Program-made: the position numbers and the translations under genes | Origin: Acidobacteriota bacterium | GTDB taxonomy: Bacteria; Acidobacteriota; Blastocatellia; Pyrinomonadales; Pyrinomonadaceae | DNA length: 56,632 nucleotides | NCBI GenBank assembly: GCA_029781855.1 | Contig: JAKOVX010000072.1 | Location: 1 to 56,632, forward strand | Direction: 5' to 3' | The notes under the pieces: model-generated | What the model was told of the DNA's origin: nothing | The model's input: only the letters and a program-made list of their open reading frames with translations | Database searches by the model: none | Shown: one piece after another, positions 36,704-45,223 of the stretch | Layout: each line of letters starts with the position of its first letter | How positions within the stretch are numbered: the first letter of the stretch is position 1

Positions 36704-37660
36704 ATGAAGTTCGCATTGTTAAGAATTAAGGCGGGTTCCGGAAAGAAGCGTCTACAAACGGTCGTCCTACTGGTCGGCAGTCTCGTGCTCGCCTATGCCT
36801 TGATTTCCTGTAGCGAGCCTCCGAAACCCGAAAATACAAACTCACGCTGGTCTCGGGAGATCGCCCCAGCGTCTGATAGCTCGCCCGGAAACGCCAATGT
36901 AGCCGCGCCATCGAATAACCCCGAGGCTCCGGTTTCCGCTCCGGATAGCGATAATGCGCCGCAGGATAGAGACTATTCGAATTTTCAACACACGAACGCG
37001 ACTCATTCCCGGCTTCCGTGTCTTTTGTGTCACCGTCGGGACACAAACGCTGCCCGGATATCTTTCCCAGGCAAATCCGGACATCTGCCGTGCGCTGGTT
37101 GCCACGCTCTTCAGTTTTCCGATAACACCAGTCCGATCTGCACGATCTGTCATACGGGTAATGGAATTGGTCTGAAGCGTTTTCCGGGGTTGAAGGATTT
37201 TACGGCCAGATTCGACCACGGCCGACACCAAGGCGTAAATTGTGCCGTTTGCCACAAATCGGCAAGCCGTGGTGTTGCATTCTCGATACCGTCCGGCGCC
37301 GCTGCTCACGAAACTTGTTTCCGATGTCACACGTCGACGACCCCGAGCAAGTTGTCTTCTTGCGATACCTGCCACGTTCCCGGACGGCCAAGCTGGACCT
37401 CAGAATGGGCGAGGGCTTACAAAATAAGTTTCAGCCACAGCAAACACGTTAGCGGTGCGAACCTAAGCTGCGTCAAATGTCACGCAATAAAGGCGGGAGC
37501 TTCACGCGGGCAACAAGTATCGAAACCGTTAGTGGCGATGCACTTTGCACCGGCCAACTCGTTAAGTTGCGGCGGCTGCCACAATGGGACCAAGGCCTTT
37601 GGGGCCAACGATTTTTCGAATTGTAAGCGTTGCCATCAGGGCAAGACCTTCAAATTCTAG
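36704..37660 (+). CDS. Nine-heme lipoprotein cytochrome c
   Basis: About 318 residues. The N-terminus (VVLLVGSLVLAYALISC) ends in a lipobox-like LISC near residue 35, so the protein is probably lipid-anchored, at the outer or inner membrane. A Pro/Asn/Ser-rich linker (about residues 40-90) precedes nine CxxCH motifs (CLLCH, CAGCH, CTICH, CAVCH, CFRCH, CDTCH, CVKCH, CGGCH, CKRCH). The gene begins one base after the previous cytochrome's stop. A lipid-anchored multiheme protein is a candidate for the outer-surface partner missing from the MtrAB-like module, but orientation is unknown. Confidence 0.87.
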   Translation: MKFALLRIKAGSGKKRLQTVVLLVGSLVLAYALISCSEPPKPENTNSRWSREIAPASDSSPGNANVAAPSNNPEAPVSAPDSDNAPQDRDYSNFQHTNATHSRLPCLLCHRRDTNAARISFPGKSGHLPCAGCHALQFSDNTSPICTICHTGNGIGLKRFPGLKDFTARFDHGRHQGVNCAVCHKSASRGVAFSIPSGAAAHETCFRCHTSTTPSKLSSCDTCHVPGRPSWTSEWARAYKISFSHSKHVSGANLSCVKCHAIKAGASRGQQVSKPLVAMHFAPANSLSCGGCHNGTKAFGANDFSNCKRCHQGKTFKF

Positions 37661-37767
37661 GTCTTATCTGCGGGATAATTCGCATTCGGCGCGAAGTTTA
37701 TTTCAAATAAGTAGGGCGCAAACGACTTGATGGTCGATGTTCCGGTCACATTGCCGTAAATAAGCCG

Positions 37768-37783
37768 TGGCACATGCATTGCT
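37768..37783 (+). promoter_or_regulatory. Sigma-54-like promoter for the monoheme cytochrome
   Basis: TGGCACATGCATTGCT matches TGGCACG-N4-TTGCW with one change and correct GG-N10-GC spacing. The predicted start is near 37794, about 60 bases before the ATG at 37854. Confidence 0.7.
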
Positions 37784-37853
37784 TTCAGCCAAGTCAGCGA
37801 ACCGTCAGGATTAGAGGTCTTGCGGATCCGAAAAAGAGAATCAGGAGAATAAA

Positions 37854-38192
37854 ATGACTACAAATCGAATTAAGTTGTTTGCCATTATAATTCTGGCAGT
37901 TCCACTACTTTTAGTAGCCGCGTTTTCGGCGGCACCGACAATAACCGCGGCAAGCAGCCCGGACGACGCGGCCGCGACATACAAAGCAAAATGTGCAATG
38001 TGCCATACTGCCACGGCATCGAAATTCTTTGACGCTTCAAGGCCCGATGCGGAACTCGCCGAGATCATCCTCAACGGAAAGAAGGCCGAAAAGCCGCCCA
38101 ATATGCCCGAATTCAAATCCAAAGGAATAACGGATGCGGACGCACAGGCCCTCGTTACCTACATGAAGTCGCTTAAGGCGCCGACAAATTGA
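37854..38192 (+). CDS. Monoheme class I cytochrome c
   Basis: A 112-residue protein with signal peptide (LFAIIILAVPLLLVAAFSAAP), CAMCH haem motif near residues 47-51 and a likely Met ligand in PPNMPEFKSKGIT, in the style of c6/c553 carriers. AGGAG precedes the ATG. It probably shuttles electrons in the periplasm between quinol-side complexes and multiheme proteins. It lies upstream of the octaheme NapC-type gene with 142 bases between. Confidence 0.9.
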   Translation: MTTNRIKLFAIIILAVPLLLVAAFSAAPTITAASSPDDAAATYKAKCAMCHTATASKFFDASRPDAELAEIILNGKKAEKPPNMPEFKSKGITDADAQALVTYMKSLKAPTN

Positions 38193-38334
38193 TAAATTGA
38201 CCACAATCGCGGCGCTTCTTGAGCCTCGGCTGTCGCAAATCGATTCAAGCAACACTAGTTATTAAGAATCGATGCTCGACAGCCCTGGCTCAAGCACGTT
38301 TCATTGATCGTCCTAGACAAGGGGTGATTGTAAG

Positions 38335-39960
38335 ATGAGCAAGAAACCAAAAGAAGAGATGAACCCGGCAGACGAATACGACCCTATTCATCAAACAGTT
38401 GGCGGCAGTCCGCGGCCAAGCCTGTTTCGAAACTTTATCAGCTACATAGGATTGGCGGTCCTTGGGGCGAGCGTCACATCCTTCGTTCTTCTTCTGTTGA
38501 TAGAATTTACAAGCCCCAGCGAGAACCCGTATACCGGCCTCATCACGTTCATCGCTATTCCGAGCGTGGTCGTCGCCGGCATAATTATTACCGTCTTCGG
38601 ACTTCTCTGGGAAAGACGACGCCGTATTCATATGACCGAGGCGCAGATAGCGGCGTTTCCGGTGCTTGACCTCAACAACCCTCAGCGGCGTCGTTCAGCG
38701 ATAATATTCTTAGGAGTGTCCTTCCTATTCCTGTTCGCGAGTGCGTTCGTAAGTTACCGAGCCTTCGAATATACGGAATCCGTGACCTTCTGCGGCCAGA
38801 CCTGCCACACGCCGATGAAGCCCGAATTCACAGCCTATCTTGCCGGCTCGCATGCACGGGTTCGATGCGTGGATTGCCACGTTGGCGGTGGTGCCGGTTG
38901 GTATGTTCGCTCAAAGCTGTCGGGAGCTTATCAGCTCTATTCAGTTACATTTAATAAATATCCGAGGCCGATCGGTTCGCCGGTCCATAACCTACGACCC
39001 GCACCGGAAACCTGCGAACAGTGTCACTGGCCTGAAAAGTTTTTTGGTTCGCAGCTCAAGGTCTTTAACCGTTACGGATTCGATGAACACAACACGCTCC
39101 GGGAAAGACGGATGCTGATCAACGTCGGCGGCGGCAGCCCGAAAGCCGGACAGGTCACGGGCATTCATTGGCATATGAATATAGCCAATGAGATCACCTA
39201 TATCGCGACAGACGAACAGCGACAGGTGATTCCATGGGTCCGGATCAAGGACATGAACGGAAACGTAACGGAATACAACAATAAGTATAAGCCGCTGCCG
39301 GCGGACCAGATCGAAAACGCTCCAAGACGAAAGATGGATTGTGTCGATTGTCACAACCGGCCGGCCCACAATTTCCAGGCTCCTGATGTCGCAGTAGACG
39401 AATCTTTCGCAGCTGGCAGGATGGACCCGACGCTACCGTATCTAAAGCGTCAGGCGGTTGAGGTTCTCAGTGGCACATATGAGACAACGGACCAGGCGGT
39501 GCAGGCGATAGATACAAAGTTGACAGCTTTTTATCAGAATAAATACAGCGATGTTTTTGCTCAAAAACAAGCAGAGATCAAAACCGCGATCAGCGAAGTC
39601 CAGCGAATTTATCAAACGTATTTCTTCCCCGAAATGAAGACGGATTGGCAGACGCATCCGAACAATATCGGGCATCTACACACGTCCGGCTGCTTTCGCT
39701 GTCATGACGGCCAGCATTTCAGCAATACGGGCAAAGTGATCACGAACGATTGCAATGTTTGCCATACCGTACTCTACGATTCGGCAGGCCCGCCGGAGAA
39801 TAATGCTTCGACCGGTCCCTTCAAGCATCCCGTAGATCTCGGTGCCTTGTCAGATCGTAAATGCGAATTTTGCCACAGGGCCGATAAGCCGTTTACTCAT
39901 CCGATCAACCTCGGCGACATATCGATGTTCCAGTGCGTCGTTTGTCATCCGAGAAAGTAA
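38335..39960 (+). CDS. Octaheme NapC/NirT-like membrane cytochrome c
   Basis: A 541-residue protein with three membrane helices (about residues 35-60, 70-90 and 122-142) and a periplasmic multiheme domain. The first haem site is CGQTCHTPM, an unusual CX3CH form with a nearby Met as in NapC/NrfH-type quinol dehydrogenases. Seven CxxCH follow (CVDCH, CEQCH, CVDCH, CFRCH, CNVCH, CEFCH, CVVCH). AAGGGG lies before the ATG. I infer quinol oxidation at the membrane and electron delivery to periplasmic cytochromes. A strong terminator follows. Confidence 0.88.
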   Translation: MSKKPKEEMNPADEYDPIHQTVGGSPRPSLFRNFISYIGLAVLGASVTSFVLLLLIEFTSPSENPYTGLITFIAIPSVVVAGIIITVFGLLWERRRRIHMTEAQIAAFPVLDLNNPQRRRSAIIFLGVSFLFLFASAFVSYRAFEYTESVTFCGQTCHTPMKPEFTAYLAGSHARVRCVDCHVGGGAGWYVRSKLSGAYQLYSVTFNKYPRPIGSPVHNLRPAPETCEQCHWPEKFFGSQLKVFNRYGFDEHNTLRERRMLINVGGGSPKAGQVTGIHWHMNIANEITYIATDEQRQVIPWVRIKDMNGNVTEYNNKYKPLPADQIENAPRRKMDCVDCHNRPAHNFQAPDVAVDESFAAGRMDPTLPYLKRQAVEVLSGTYETTDQAVQAIDTKLTAFYQNKYSDVFAQKQAEIKTAISEVQRIYQTYFFPEMKTDWQTHPNNIGHLHTSGCFRCHDGQHFSNTGKVITNDCNVCHTVLYDSAGPPENNASTGPFKHPVDLGALSDRKCEFCHRADKPFTHPINLGDISMFQCVVCHPRK

Positions 39961-39975
39961 ACACCCTCAATAATT

Positions 39976-40018
39976 GAAAACGCTCGTACCGAAGATCGAG
40001 ATCGGTACGAGCGTTTTC
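39976..40018. terminator. Long bidirectional terminator hairpin
   Basis: A perfect 17-bp stem (39976-39992 with 40002-40018, including ACGCTCGTACCGA) and a 9-base loop separates the convergent octaheme and CbcL-like genes. T-rich tails occur on both strands. Confidence 0.85.
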
Positions 40019-40095
40019 ATTTCATTGACGGCCGAAACGAAGGCGTGACTTTCGGTTCATGGCGATCCGATCCGGACGGCCGTCAAGAGAATGCC

Positions 40096-42036
40096 TTAAT
40101 GCTTCATAGTCAGGAGCGTTACAAAGATCGCGATCACCATTATCAATCCGGCTATATAAGCAGCAAAGCCGAAGGTCTTCGAGATCAGCCGTGCCCGCCG
40201 TGACGGCGGATCCGTGAAGATCGTTTCGAGAGTGCCTTCATCAACCATCCGTTCATATTCGGAAGCACGTTCGTCCTTGAAGCGGGCGAGCGTCATCTTT
40301 CCGGTAAAGATCACCGTGTCCATCGGGAAATTCTCCGGCCGCAGGTGATTATGGAAAAAATGGAACGCGAAGATAAACGCTGTGGCCAACAGGGCTTCCT
40401 CACCGTGGATGATCATCGCCAGATTCAGGACCACACCCGGTAAAAGGTAAGAGAAAAACGTCGGGAACCAAAGCATTAGTCCTGAGAGGCCGATCACCGG
40501 TATTCCCCAGAAAACTGCAAAGTAGTCGAATTTTTCCCAATACGTCCAACGGTCGAGCTTCGGTCGCGGCCCAAGGTAGAAGAACCACCGGAACATATTA
40601 AAGACGTCGATAAAGTCCTGCTTACGGATCATCATTGACTCAGGCCCGTAAAGGATCGAGAACTTTCGTTCAAAGACGGCCTTCCGAACTACATAATAAA
40701 GATGTATGCCGGCGTAACCGAAGGTGATTACCGCGCAGATCCGATGCACATATCGCATTACGGCGACGCCGCCACCCCACTGTTCAAACGCCCGTCCCCA
40801 ATCTGTGTAATAGAACATCAGCGGCAATCCGGTGGCGGCGAGGAGGATAAAGCTCACAACGATCAGAACGTGCGTAAACCGGTGTATTGGAGCGAACCGG
40901 ACCACATACTGCTCGTCGTCAGCCGATGTTTCGTGTTTCTCGCTAAAATACGCCGCGAGCGATCTCTGCAGCCATAACACGGTGTGAATTCCGAAAAAGC
41001 TGAATACTACGATCAGCAACCATTCCATGAAGTGACTCACGTAGTATACGAGCAGCGACTTTTCGGGATTATTCGGTTGCGGGTGCGGGTTGTAGGCGGC
41101 AAAATTGGCACTCACATCCGTATGACATTTTGAGCAAGTTTGCACAAGATGGGCCGGATTGACCGACGATCTTGGGTCGCTCGGCGGCAGATTGTTATGC
41201 TGGGTATGACAGTCGGCACACGTGGCGGCGAGCCGGTATCCGAGGGCGGATGATTGGCCGTGAAACGTATCACGGTAACTAGGTGCCTGCGAAGCGTGGC
41301 ACTGACTGCATTTGGCGACCATCGACATATTGAAGTCGCGTAAGCTCAACGGTGCCTGGAGATGTGAGACGGCCGTATGGCAATCAGTACAGTTCGGGGC
41401 CTTCGCGTTTCCTGCCATCAAGGCCATACCGTGACTGCTAGACTCATAGTCGGAGACTTCCTTACTGTGACACTTGATGCAGACAGTTGTAGCGGTATTC
41501 GCACGGCTCAGAGTCGAATTAATGTCCTTAACTGCAACGATGCTGTGCGACCCGTGACAGTCGGCACATGTCGCCACCTTCGTGTTGCCCTGGTCACGCC
41601 GGCTGCCGTGGATACTCAAATGAAAGCTGTTGAGTGCATTTTGGTGGCAAGTGCCGCAGGTCTGCGGAAGATTGGCACGGTTAACGGTCGACTTTGGATC
41701 CTCGGCCGGCAAAACGGTGGACATATCGCCGTTCACCGTGTGACAAGCCTTGCAGCTGGCGGCACCGATCCGGCCGTGAATGCTCTGGTCGAAAGCTCCG
41801 TGGGCGTCCTTATGAAATTGCTCACCACCCAAATTCGGCAACGTCTTGCCGGCGCCATGACAACCCTGGCAGTTTAAGTTGACGTTCGAAGGAAATTGAT
41901 CTTTCTGCTGATTTGCCGACAGGTATGGCTCGCCGGGTTTGTTCTGGGCACGGGATTCGGCTGTCTGATAGAAATAGAATGCTGTCAAAGCAGCAGCGAA
42001 ACAAACAATAACCGCCGATTTTAGGTAGGTTCTCAT
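40096..42036 (-). CDS. CbcL-like nine-heme c / cytochrome b fusion
   Basis: About 646 residues. A signal/anchor is followed by nine CxxCH motifs in residues about 40-310 (CQGCH, CKACH, CGTCH, CADCH, CIKCH, CTDCH, CSQCH, CADCH, CSKCH). The C-terminal half is a four- to six-helix cytochrome b module with repeated histidine helices ([56 protein letters not shown]), like the FdnI/HydC family. The same architecture occurs in Geobacter CbcL, an inner-membrane quinol oxidoreductase used in extracellular electron transfer at low potential. ATG at 42036 has GGAG nine bases upstream. It is last in the minus-strand cytochrome block and has a Crp-type site just upstream. Confidence 0.87.
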   Translation of the reverse strand: MRTYLKSAVIVCFAAALTAFYFYQTAESRAQNKPGEPYLSANQQKDQFPSNVNLNCQGCHGAGKTLPNLGGEQFHKDAHGAFDQSIHGRIGAASCKACHTVNGDMSTVLPAEDPKSTVNRANLPQTCGTCHQNALNSFHLSIHGSRRDQGNTKVATCADCHGSHSIVAVKDINSTLSRANTATTVCIKCHSKEVSDYESSSHGMALMAGNAKAPNCTDCHTAVSHLQAPLSLRDFNMSMVAKCSQCHASQAPSYRDTFHGQSSALGYRLAATCADCHTQHNNLPPSDPRSSVNPAHLVQTCSKCHTDVSANFAAYNPHPQPNNPEKSLLVYYVSHFMEWLLIVVFSFFGIHTVLWLQRSLAAYFSEKHETSADDEQYVVRFAPIHRFTHVLIVVSFILLAATGLPLMFYYTDWGRAFEQWGGGVAVMRYVHRICAVITFGYAGIHLYYVVRKAVFERKFSILYGPESMMIRKQDFIDVFNMFRWFFYLGPRPKLDRWTYWEKFDYFAVFWGIPVIGLSGLMLWFPTFFSYLLPGVVLNLAMIIHGEEALLATAFIFAFHFFHNHLRPENFPMDTVIFTGKMTLARFKDERASEYERMVDEGTLETIFTDPPSRRARLISKTFGFAAYIAGLIMVIAIFVTLLTMKH

Positions 42037-42091
42037 AGGATCACACTCCGTTGCGCCTATCTGAATGATAATCCCGTCCACTTAGGTAAAC

Positions 42092-42107
42092 TGTGACTGC
42101 AATCACT
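42092..42107. promoter_or_regulatory. Crp/Fnr-type operator upstream of the CbcL-like gene
   Basis: TGTGACTGCAATCACT fits TGTGA-N6-TCACA with one change at the edge. It is centred about 63 bases upstream of the chosen ATG, in the gap after the upstream nine-heme gene. It may give the CbcL-like gene its own promoter control. Confidence 0.6.
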
Positions 42108-42223
42108 TTTCGTGATTAGAGCGTCGACCTGTAGAGAAATAGATATGTTTAGACTAACCTTATCTTCGCAGATGTATCTATATTTGGACGATCTGAACTT
42201 TCGATACTATATCAGACCTCTGT

Positions 42224-43579
42224 TCACGATTCGACCGAAGGTGGTTTGCTCTCGATCTGTCTAATCTTGAGATAAACAAGGCCAGCCAAGAAGAGGATGA
42301 AGACAAGCGATACCGCGAGTCCTTTTCTGCGGAAGCTCAATTCCGAAAACGCGTACTCGCCCGCGGCATAATTCTTCGTTGCATTTTCCATTGCGGGAGT
42401 GAGTGCTTTATGTATCTCGTCGGCGGAGGCCGTATGGACCAGCACGCGGGCCTGCGTCAATCCATCTGAGGCATCGCGAAGGTCAAATTTTGCATGACTC
42501 ACCTCCATGCCCGCCTTTTCGGCACGGTCAAGGAGTTCTTTTGCTTCGTCGATCTTGGCGCTGACGTCGCCGAGGTCACTTCCGATGTTTTGGGCGGCGG
42601 CAAAGCCCTTGTCGTTGTTATGGCAGCTGACGCACACCGAACCCGGACCGACACCGGCCATCGTATCGGTAGGCGGCTTGATGTCGTGGTTACTGTGACA
42701 TCGGAGGCATTCGCCCCGCTGCATCTTATCGAAAGGCTCCTTGTGAGGGCTCTTTTGAAACAACTCAGCCTGACGCGAATGACACTGGCCGCAGACGTTG
42801 GCAACGGATGTTAATCCGGGCGGTGCGGCGCCGTGATTGCCATGGCAATCGTTGCAAGTCGGCGCCGAGAGATCGTGTTTTTCGTAAAGTGCATTGGCAT
42901 GTACGCTGGACTTGTACTTATCGTATTGATCGTGGGGGATCCCGTACGGGGCCATCCGGTTAGCGTCACCGTGACATTTGCCACAAGTTTCGGCAACATT
43001 TGCAGCGTAGACCGTGGACTGCGGATCGTCCGGGGCCTTGATCCCGTGGACGCCATGGCAGCTGACGCAAGTGGCGACGTTCTGATCGCCTTTTTGAAGT
43101 TTCTGCCCATGTATGCTCGTGGCATATTCCTGAACCTGATCGACCCGAAGCGACGGATTGAACCTCTTCATTAAATTCGCATCGCTGTGACATTTTCCGC
43201 AAAACCCCGGGATCTGTTGTGCCGTCGGCTTCGCTACATAACCCCAATTCGGGTCCTTGGCCTCCGCCTTGTCTGCCTTATTCGGGTTTCCGCCGTGGCA
43301 ATCGTTGCACGACAGGCCCTTTGACTTATGAATATCCCCGTCGAACGACTTAACCGGATCGGACAGGCGTGGCTCGAGTTTAGAATGGCAGATGACGCAC
43401 GAACTCGTTTCCTGAGCCGACGTTTTACGCGAAAAAGTAACGAAGTACGCGAGGGTCGCCAGTGCGGCAACTGTCAGGACGACGATGGCACGTCGGCGAA
43501 AAGCGGCCGGTGAAGCGGGAAGCCGCCGCCCGAGCGTGACGATTTGTAAGCTCTGCCGTTCATTCCTTGTGCCGATCAT
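42224..43579 (-). CDS. Nine-heme membrane-anchored cytochrome c
   Basis: A 451-residue protein with an N-terminal signal/anchor (AIVVLTVAALATLAYFVTF) and a C-terminal helix (GLAVSLVFILFLAGLVYLKI). Between them are nine CxxCH motifs (CVICH, CNDCH, CGKCH, CVSCH, CGKCH, CNDCH, CGQCH, CLRCH, CVSCH) and then a helical, haem-free stretch of about 110 residues. It directly follows the cytochrome b gene of the second Rieske/b pair and is probably the electron acceptor of that complex, in place of cytochrome c1/f. No Crp site was seen directly upstream. Confidence 0.87.
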   Translation of the reverse strand: MIGTRNERQSLQIVTLGRRLPASPAAFRRRAIVVLTVAALATLAYFVTFSRKTSAQETSSCVICHSKLEPRLSDPVKSFDGDIHKSKGLSCNDCHGGNPNKADKAEAKDPNWGYVAKPTAQQIPGFCGKCHSDANLMKRFNPSLRVDQVQEYATSIHGQKLQKGDQNVATCVSCHGVHGIKAPDDPQSTVYAANVAETCGKCHGDANRMAPYGIPHDQYDKYKSSVHANALYEKHDLSAPTCNDCHGNHGAAPPGLTSVANVCGQCHSRQAELFQKSPHKEPFDKMQRGECLRCHSNHDIKPPTDTMAGVGPGSVCVSCHNNDKGFAAAQNIGSDLGDVSAKIDEAKELLDRAEKAGMEVSHAKFDLRDASDGLTQARVLVHTASADEIHKALTPAMENATKNYAAGEYAFSELSFRRKGLAVSLVFILFLAGLVYLKIRQIESKPPSVES

Positions 43580-43599
43580 ACGTTTACATACCCCGGTCC

Positions 43600-44673
43600 T
43601 CAGGAGCTCACATATCCAACGATCGTCATCACGATGATGAAAACGACGATGAAAATGCCGATCACGTTAAAGACCAATTTGCGTCGTCCATGTCCAGGCG
43701 TTTTGTTAAGGAACGGGACGAGCACCCAGAAAAGTCCGCCCAGCCCAAATCCCAGGATGCCAAGAACCTCGCCATCAAGCGCGAATATCTTGGCCGGCAG
43801 GTATTTGAGCGTTTGGAACATAAATAGGAAATACCATTCGGGTTTGATACCGGCGGGAGCAGAAGCGAATGCGTCCGCTTTTTCGCCCAATTCCCAAGGG
43901 AATATCGCCGCGAGGGCCGCCAGCACTCCGACCGCAAGGATCCAGCCGATCAGGTCGCGGAGCAGAAAGTTCGGAACGAATTTCATCGTTTTCGGCTCTT
44001 CCGTTTCTTCGATCTTCGGCGGCACGCTCATACCGTGCATCTGAACGAGTAGAACGTGTGTGCCAATAAGCACCGTTGCGATCGCCGGCAAAACGGCGAC
44101 GTGAAAACCAAAGAATCTGGTGAGTGTTGCTCCTGTAACCTCGTCGCCGCCCCTGAGAAACCTCAGGATCGGATGGCCGATGATCGGAACCACGCCGGCG
44201 ATCTCGGTTCCTACCTTGGTTGCAAAGAATGCCAGCTTATTCCAGGGCAAAAGGTAACCGCTGAAACCGAATCCGATCGAGATAAATAGGAGAAGGGCGC
44301 CGGTTATCCACGTGATCTCACGAGGAGCTCGATAGGCGCTCATAAAATAGACGCTGAACATATGTATGAACAGCGCTGCGATCAGAAGGTTTGCGGACCA
44401 GCTGTGTACGGACCTGATAAGCCAGCCGAACTGAACTTCGGTGATAATGAACTGGACGCTCTCAAAGGCGCCTTCGGCACTCGGGCGATAATATAGGAGA
44501 AGTAATATTCCGGTCGCTACCTGGACCGTAAAGAGAAAGAGCGTCATCCCGCCGAAGTAGTACCATATCGAGTGGCGGTGAAGAGGTACTTCCTTCTTCT
44601 TGGCCATCTTGAAGATCGACTGGATCCCGAGTCTCTCGTCGAGCCAGAGAAACAATGAGTCTATCTTTTTCAC
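43600..44673 (-). CDS. Cytochrome b (b6-type) of the second Rieske/b complex
   Basis: A 357-residue protein starting with [18 protein letters not shown] and a 15-residue His spacing in helix D mark a b6-type cytochrome b; PEWY is present in GIKPEWYF, and a subunit IV-like part follows. It begins 4 bases after the Rieske stop. It is the quinol-oxidising core of a bc-type complex linked to multiheme proteins on either side. It differs from the paralogue at 20.1 kb, which works with a CydA-like protein. Confidence 0.92.
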   Translation of the reverse strand: MKKIDSLFLWLDERLGIQSIFKMAKKKEVPLHRHSIWYYFGGMTLFLFTVQVATGILLLLYYRPSAEGAFESVQFIITEVQFGWLIRSVHSWSANLLIAALFIHMFSVYFMSAYRAPREITWITGALLLFISIGFGFSGYLLPWNKLAFFATKVGTEIAGVVPIIGHPILRFLRGGDEVTGATLTRFFGFHVAVLPAIATVLIGTHVLLVQMHGMSVPPKIEETEEPKTMKFVPNFLLRDLIGWILAVGVLAALAAIFPWELGEKADAFASAPAGIKPEWYFLFMFQTLKYLPAKIFALDGEVLGILGFGLGGLFWVLVPFLNKTPGHGRRKLVFNVIGIFIVVFIIVMTIVGYVSS

Positions 44674-44677
44674 GACT

Positions 44678-45124
44678 TTAAGTCCTCGTTACGGTAATAT
44701 CGTCGCCCTTTACGTTGACCTTGTATTCTTCGAGCGGCCGCGGAGGCGGTCCACCTATGTTCTTGCCCGTCAGGTCATACACTCCGTTGTGACAAGCACA
44801 AACGATCTCTTTCTTTTCGGGTGAATACTGAACAATGCAGTCCAGGTGCGTGCAGCTCGCGGAAAAAGCCTTGAGGTCTCCGGCTTGGGTCCGGATAATG
44901 ATGCCCGGCTTGCTGCCAAACTTGAAGATCTTCCCGGAGTTGGCGGGAATATCGGCATTCTTGCCGACAGATACCGAGTTGGTTGAAGCCTCGATAACCT
45001 GCGGCGGAACCATAAACTTGAATATCGGGTAGAGAATGGCGCTGAGAGTCGCAACGACACTTGTTCCGAGGAGATAGTCCAGGAATCGCCGTCTGGTTGG
45101 GCCGCGTGGGTCACTTTCTTCCAT
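44678..45124 (-). CDS. Rieske [2Fe-2S] protein of the second Rieske/b complex
   Basis: About 148 residues. The N-terminus [26 protein letters not shown] is a Tat-like signal/anchor, and the cluster ligands are in CTHLDC and CACHNG. ATG at 45124 has GGGAGGAGG upstream. It pairs with the next cytochrome b gene. It sits 100 bases downstream of the outer-membrane barrel gene with a hairpin between, so expression may differ from the barrel/decaheme pair. Confidence 0.92.
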   Translation of the reverse strand: MEESDPRGPTRRRFLDYLLGTSVVATLSAILYPIFKFMVPPQVIEASTNSVSVGKNADIPANSGKIFKFGSKPGIIIRTQAGDLKAFSASCTHLDCIVQYSPEKKEIVCACHNGVYDLTGKNIGGPPPRPLEEYKVNVKGDDITVTRT

Positions 45125-45169
45125 AAAGCCTCCTCCCACCTTGAACTGTTTGGTTTAAACGACTAAGTC

Positions 45170-45205
45170 GGAACCAAGACCGCGAATTAAACGCGATCTT
45201 GGTCC
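45170..45205 (-). other. Imperfect hairpin between barrel and Rieske genes
   Basis: ACCAAGA-CCGCG (about 45173-45184) pairs with CGCG-A-TCTTGGT (45192-45203) around a 7-base AT-rich loop. There is no T-run after it, so it may be a partial terminator or a processing site. Confidence 0.35.
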
Positions 45206-45223
45206 CAACCACATCTAATCTGG

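Noticed and set aside
37744..37756. GGTCACATTGCCG shared with 49057-49069
   Set aside because: At the second place it is partly coding, and at the first no matching half-site exists; probably chance.
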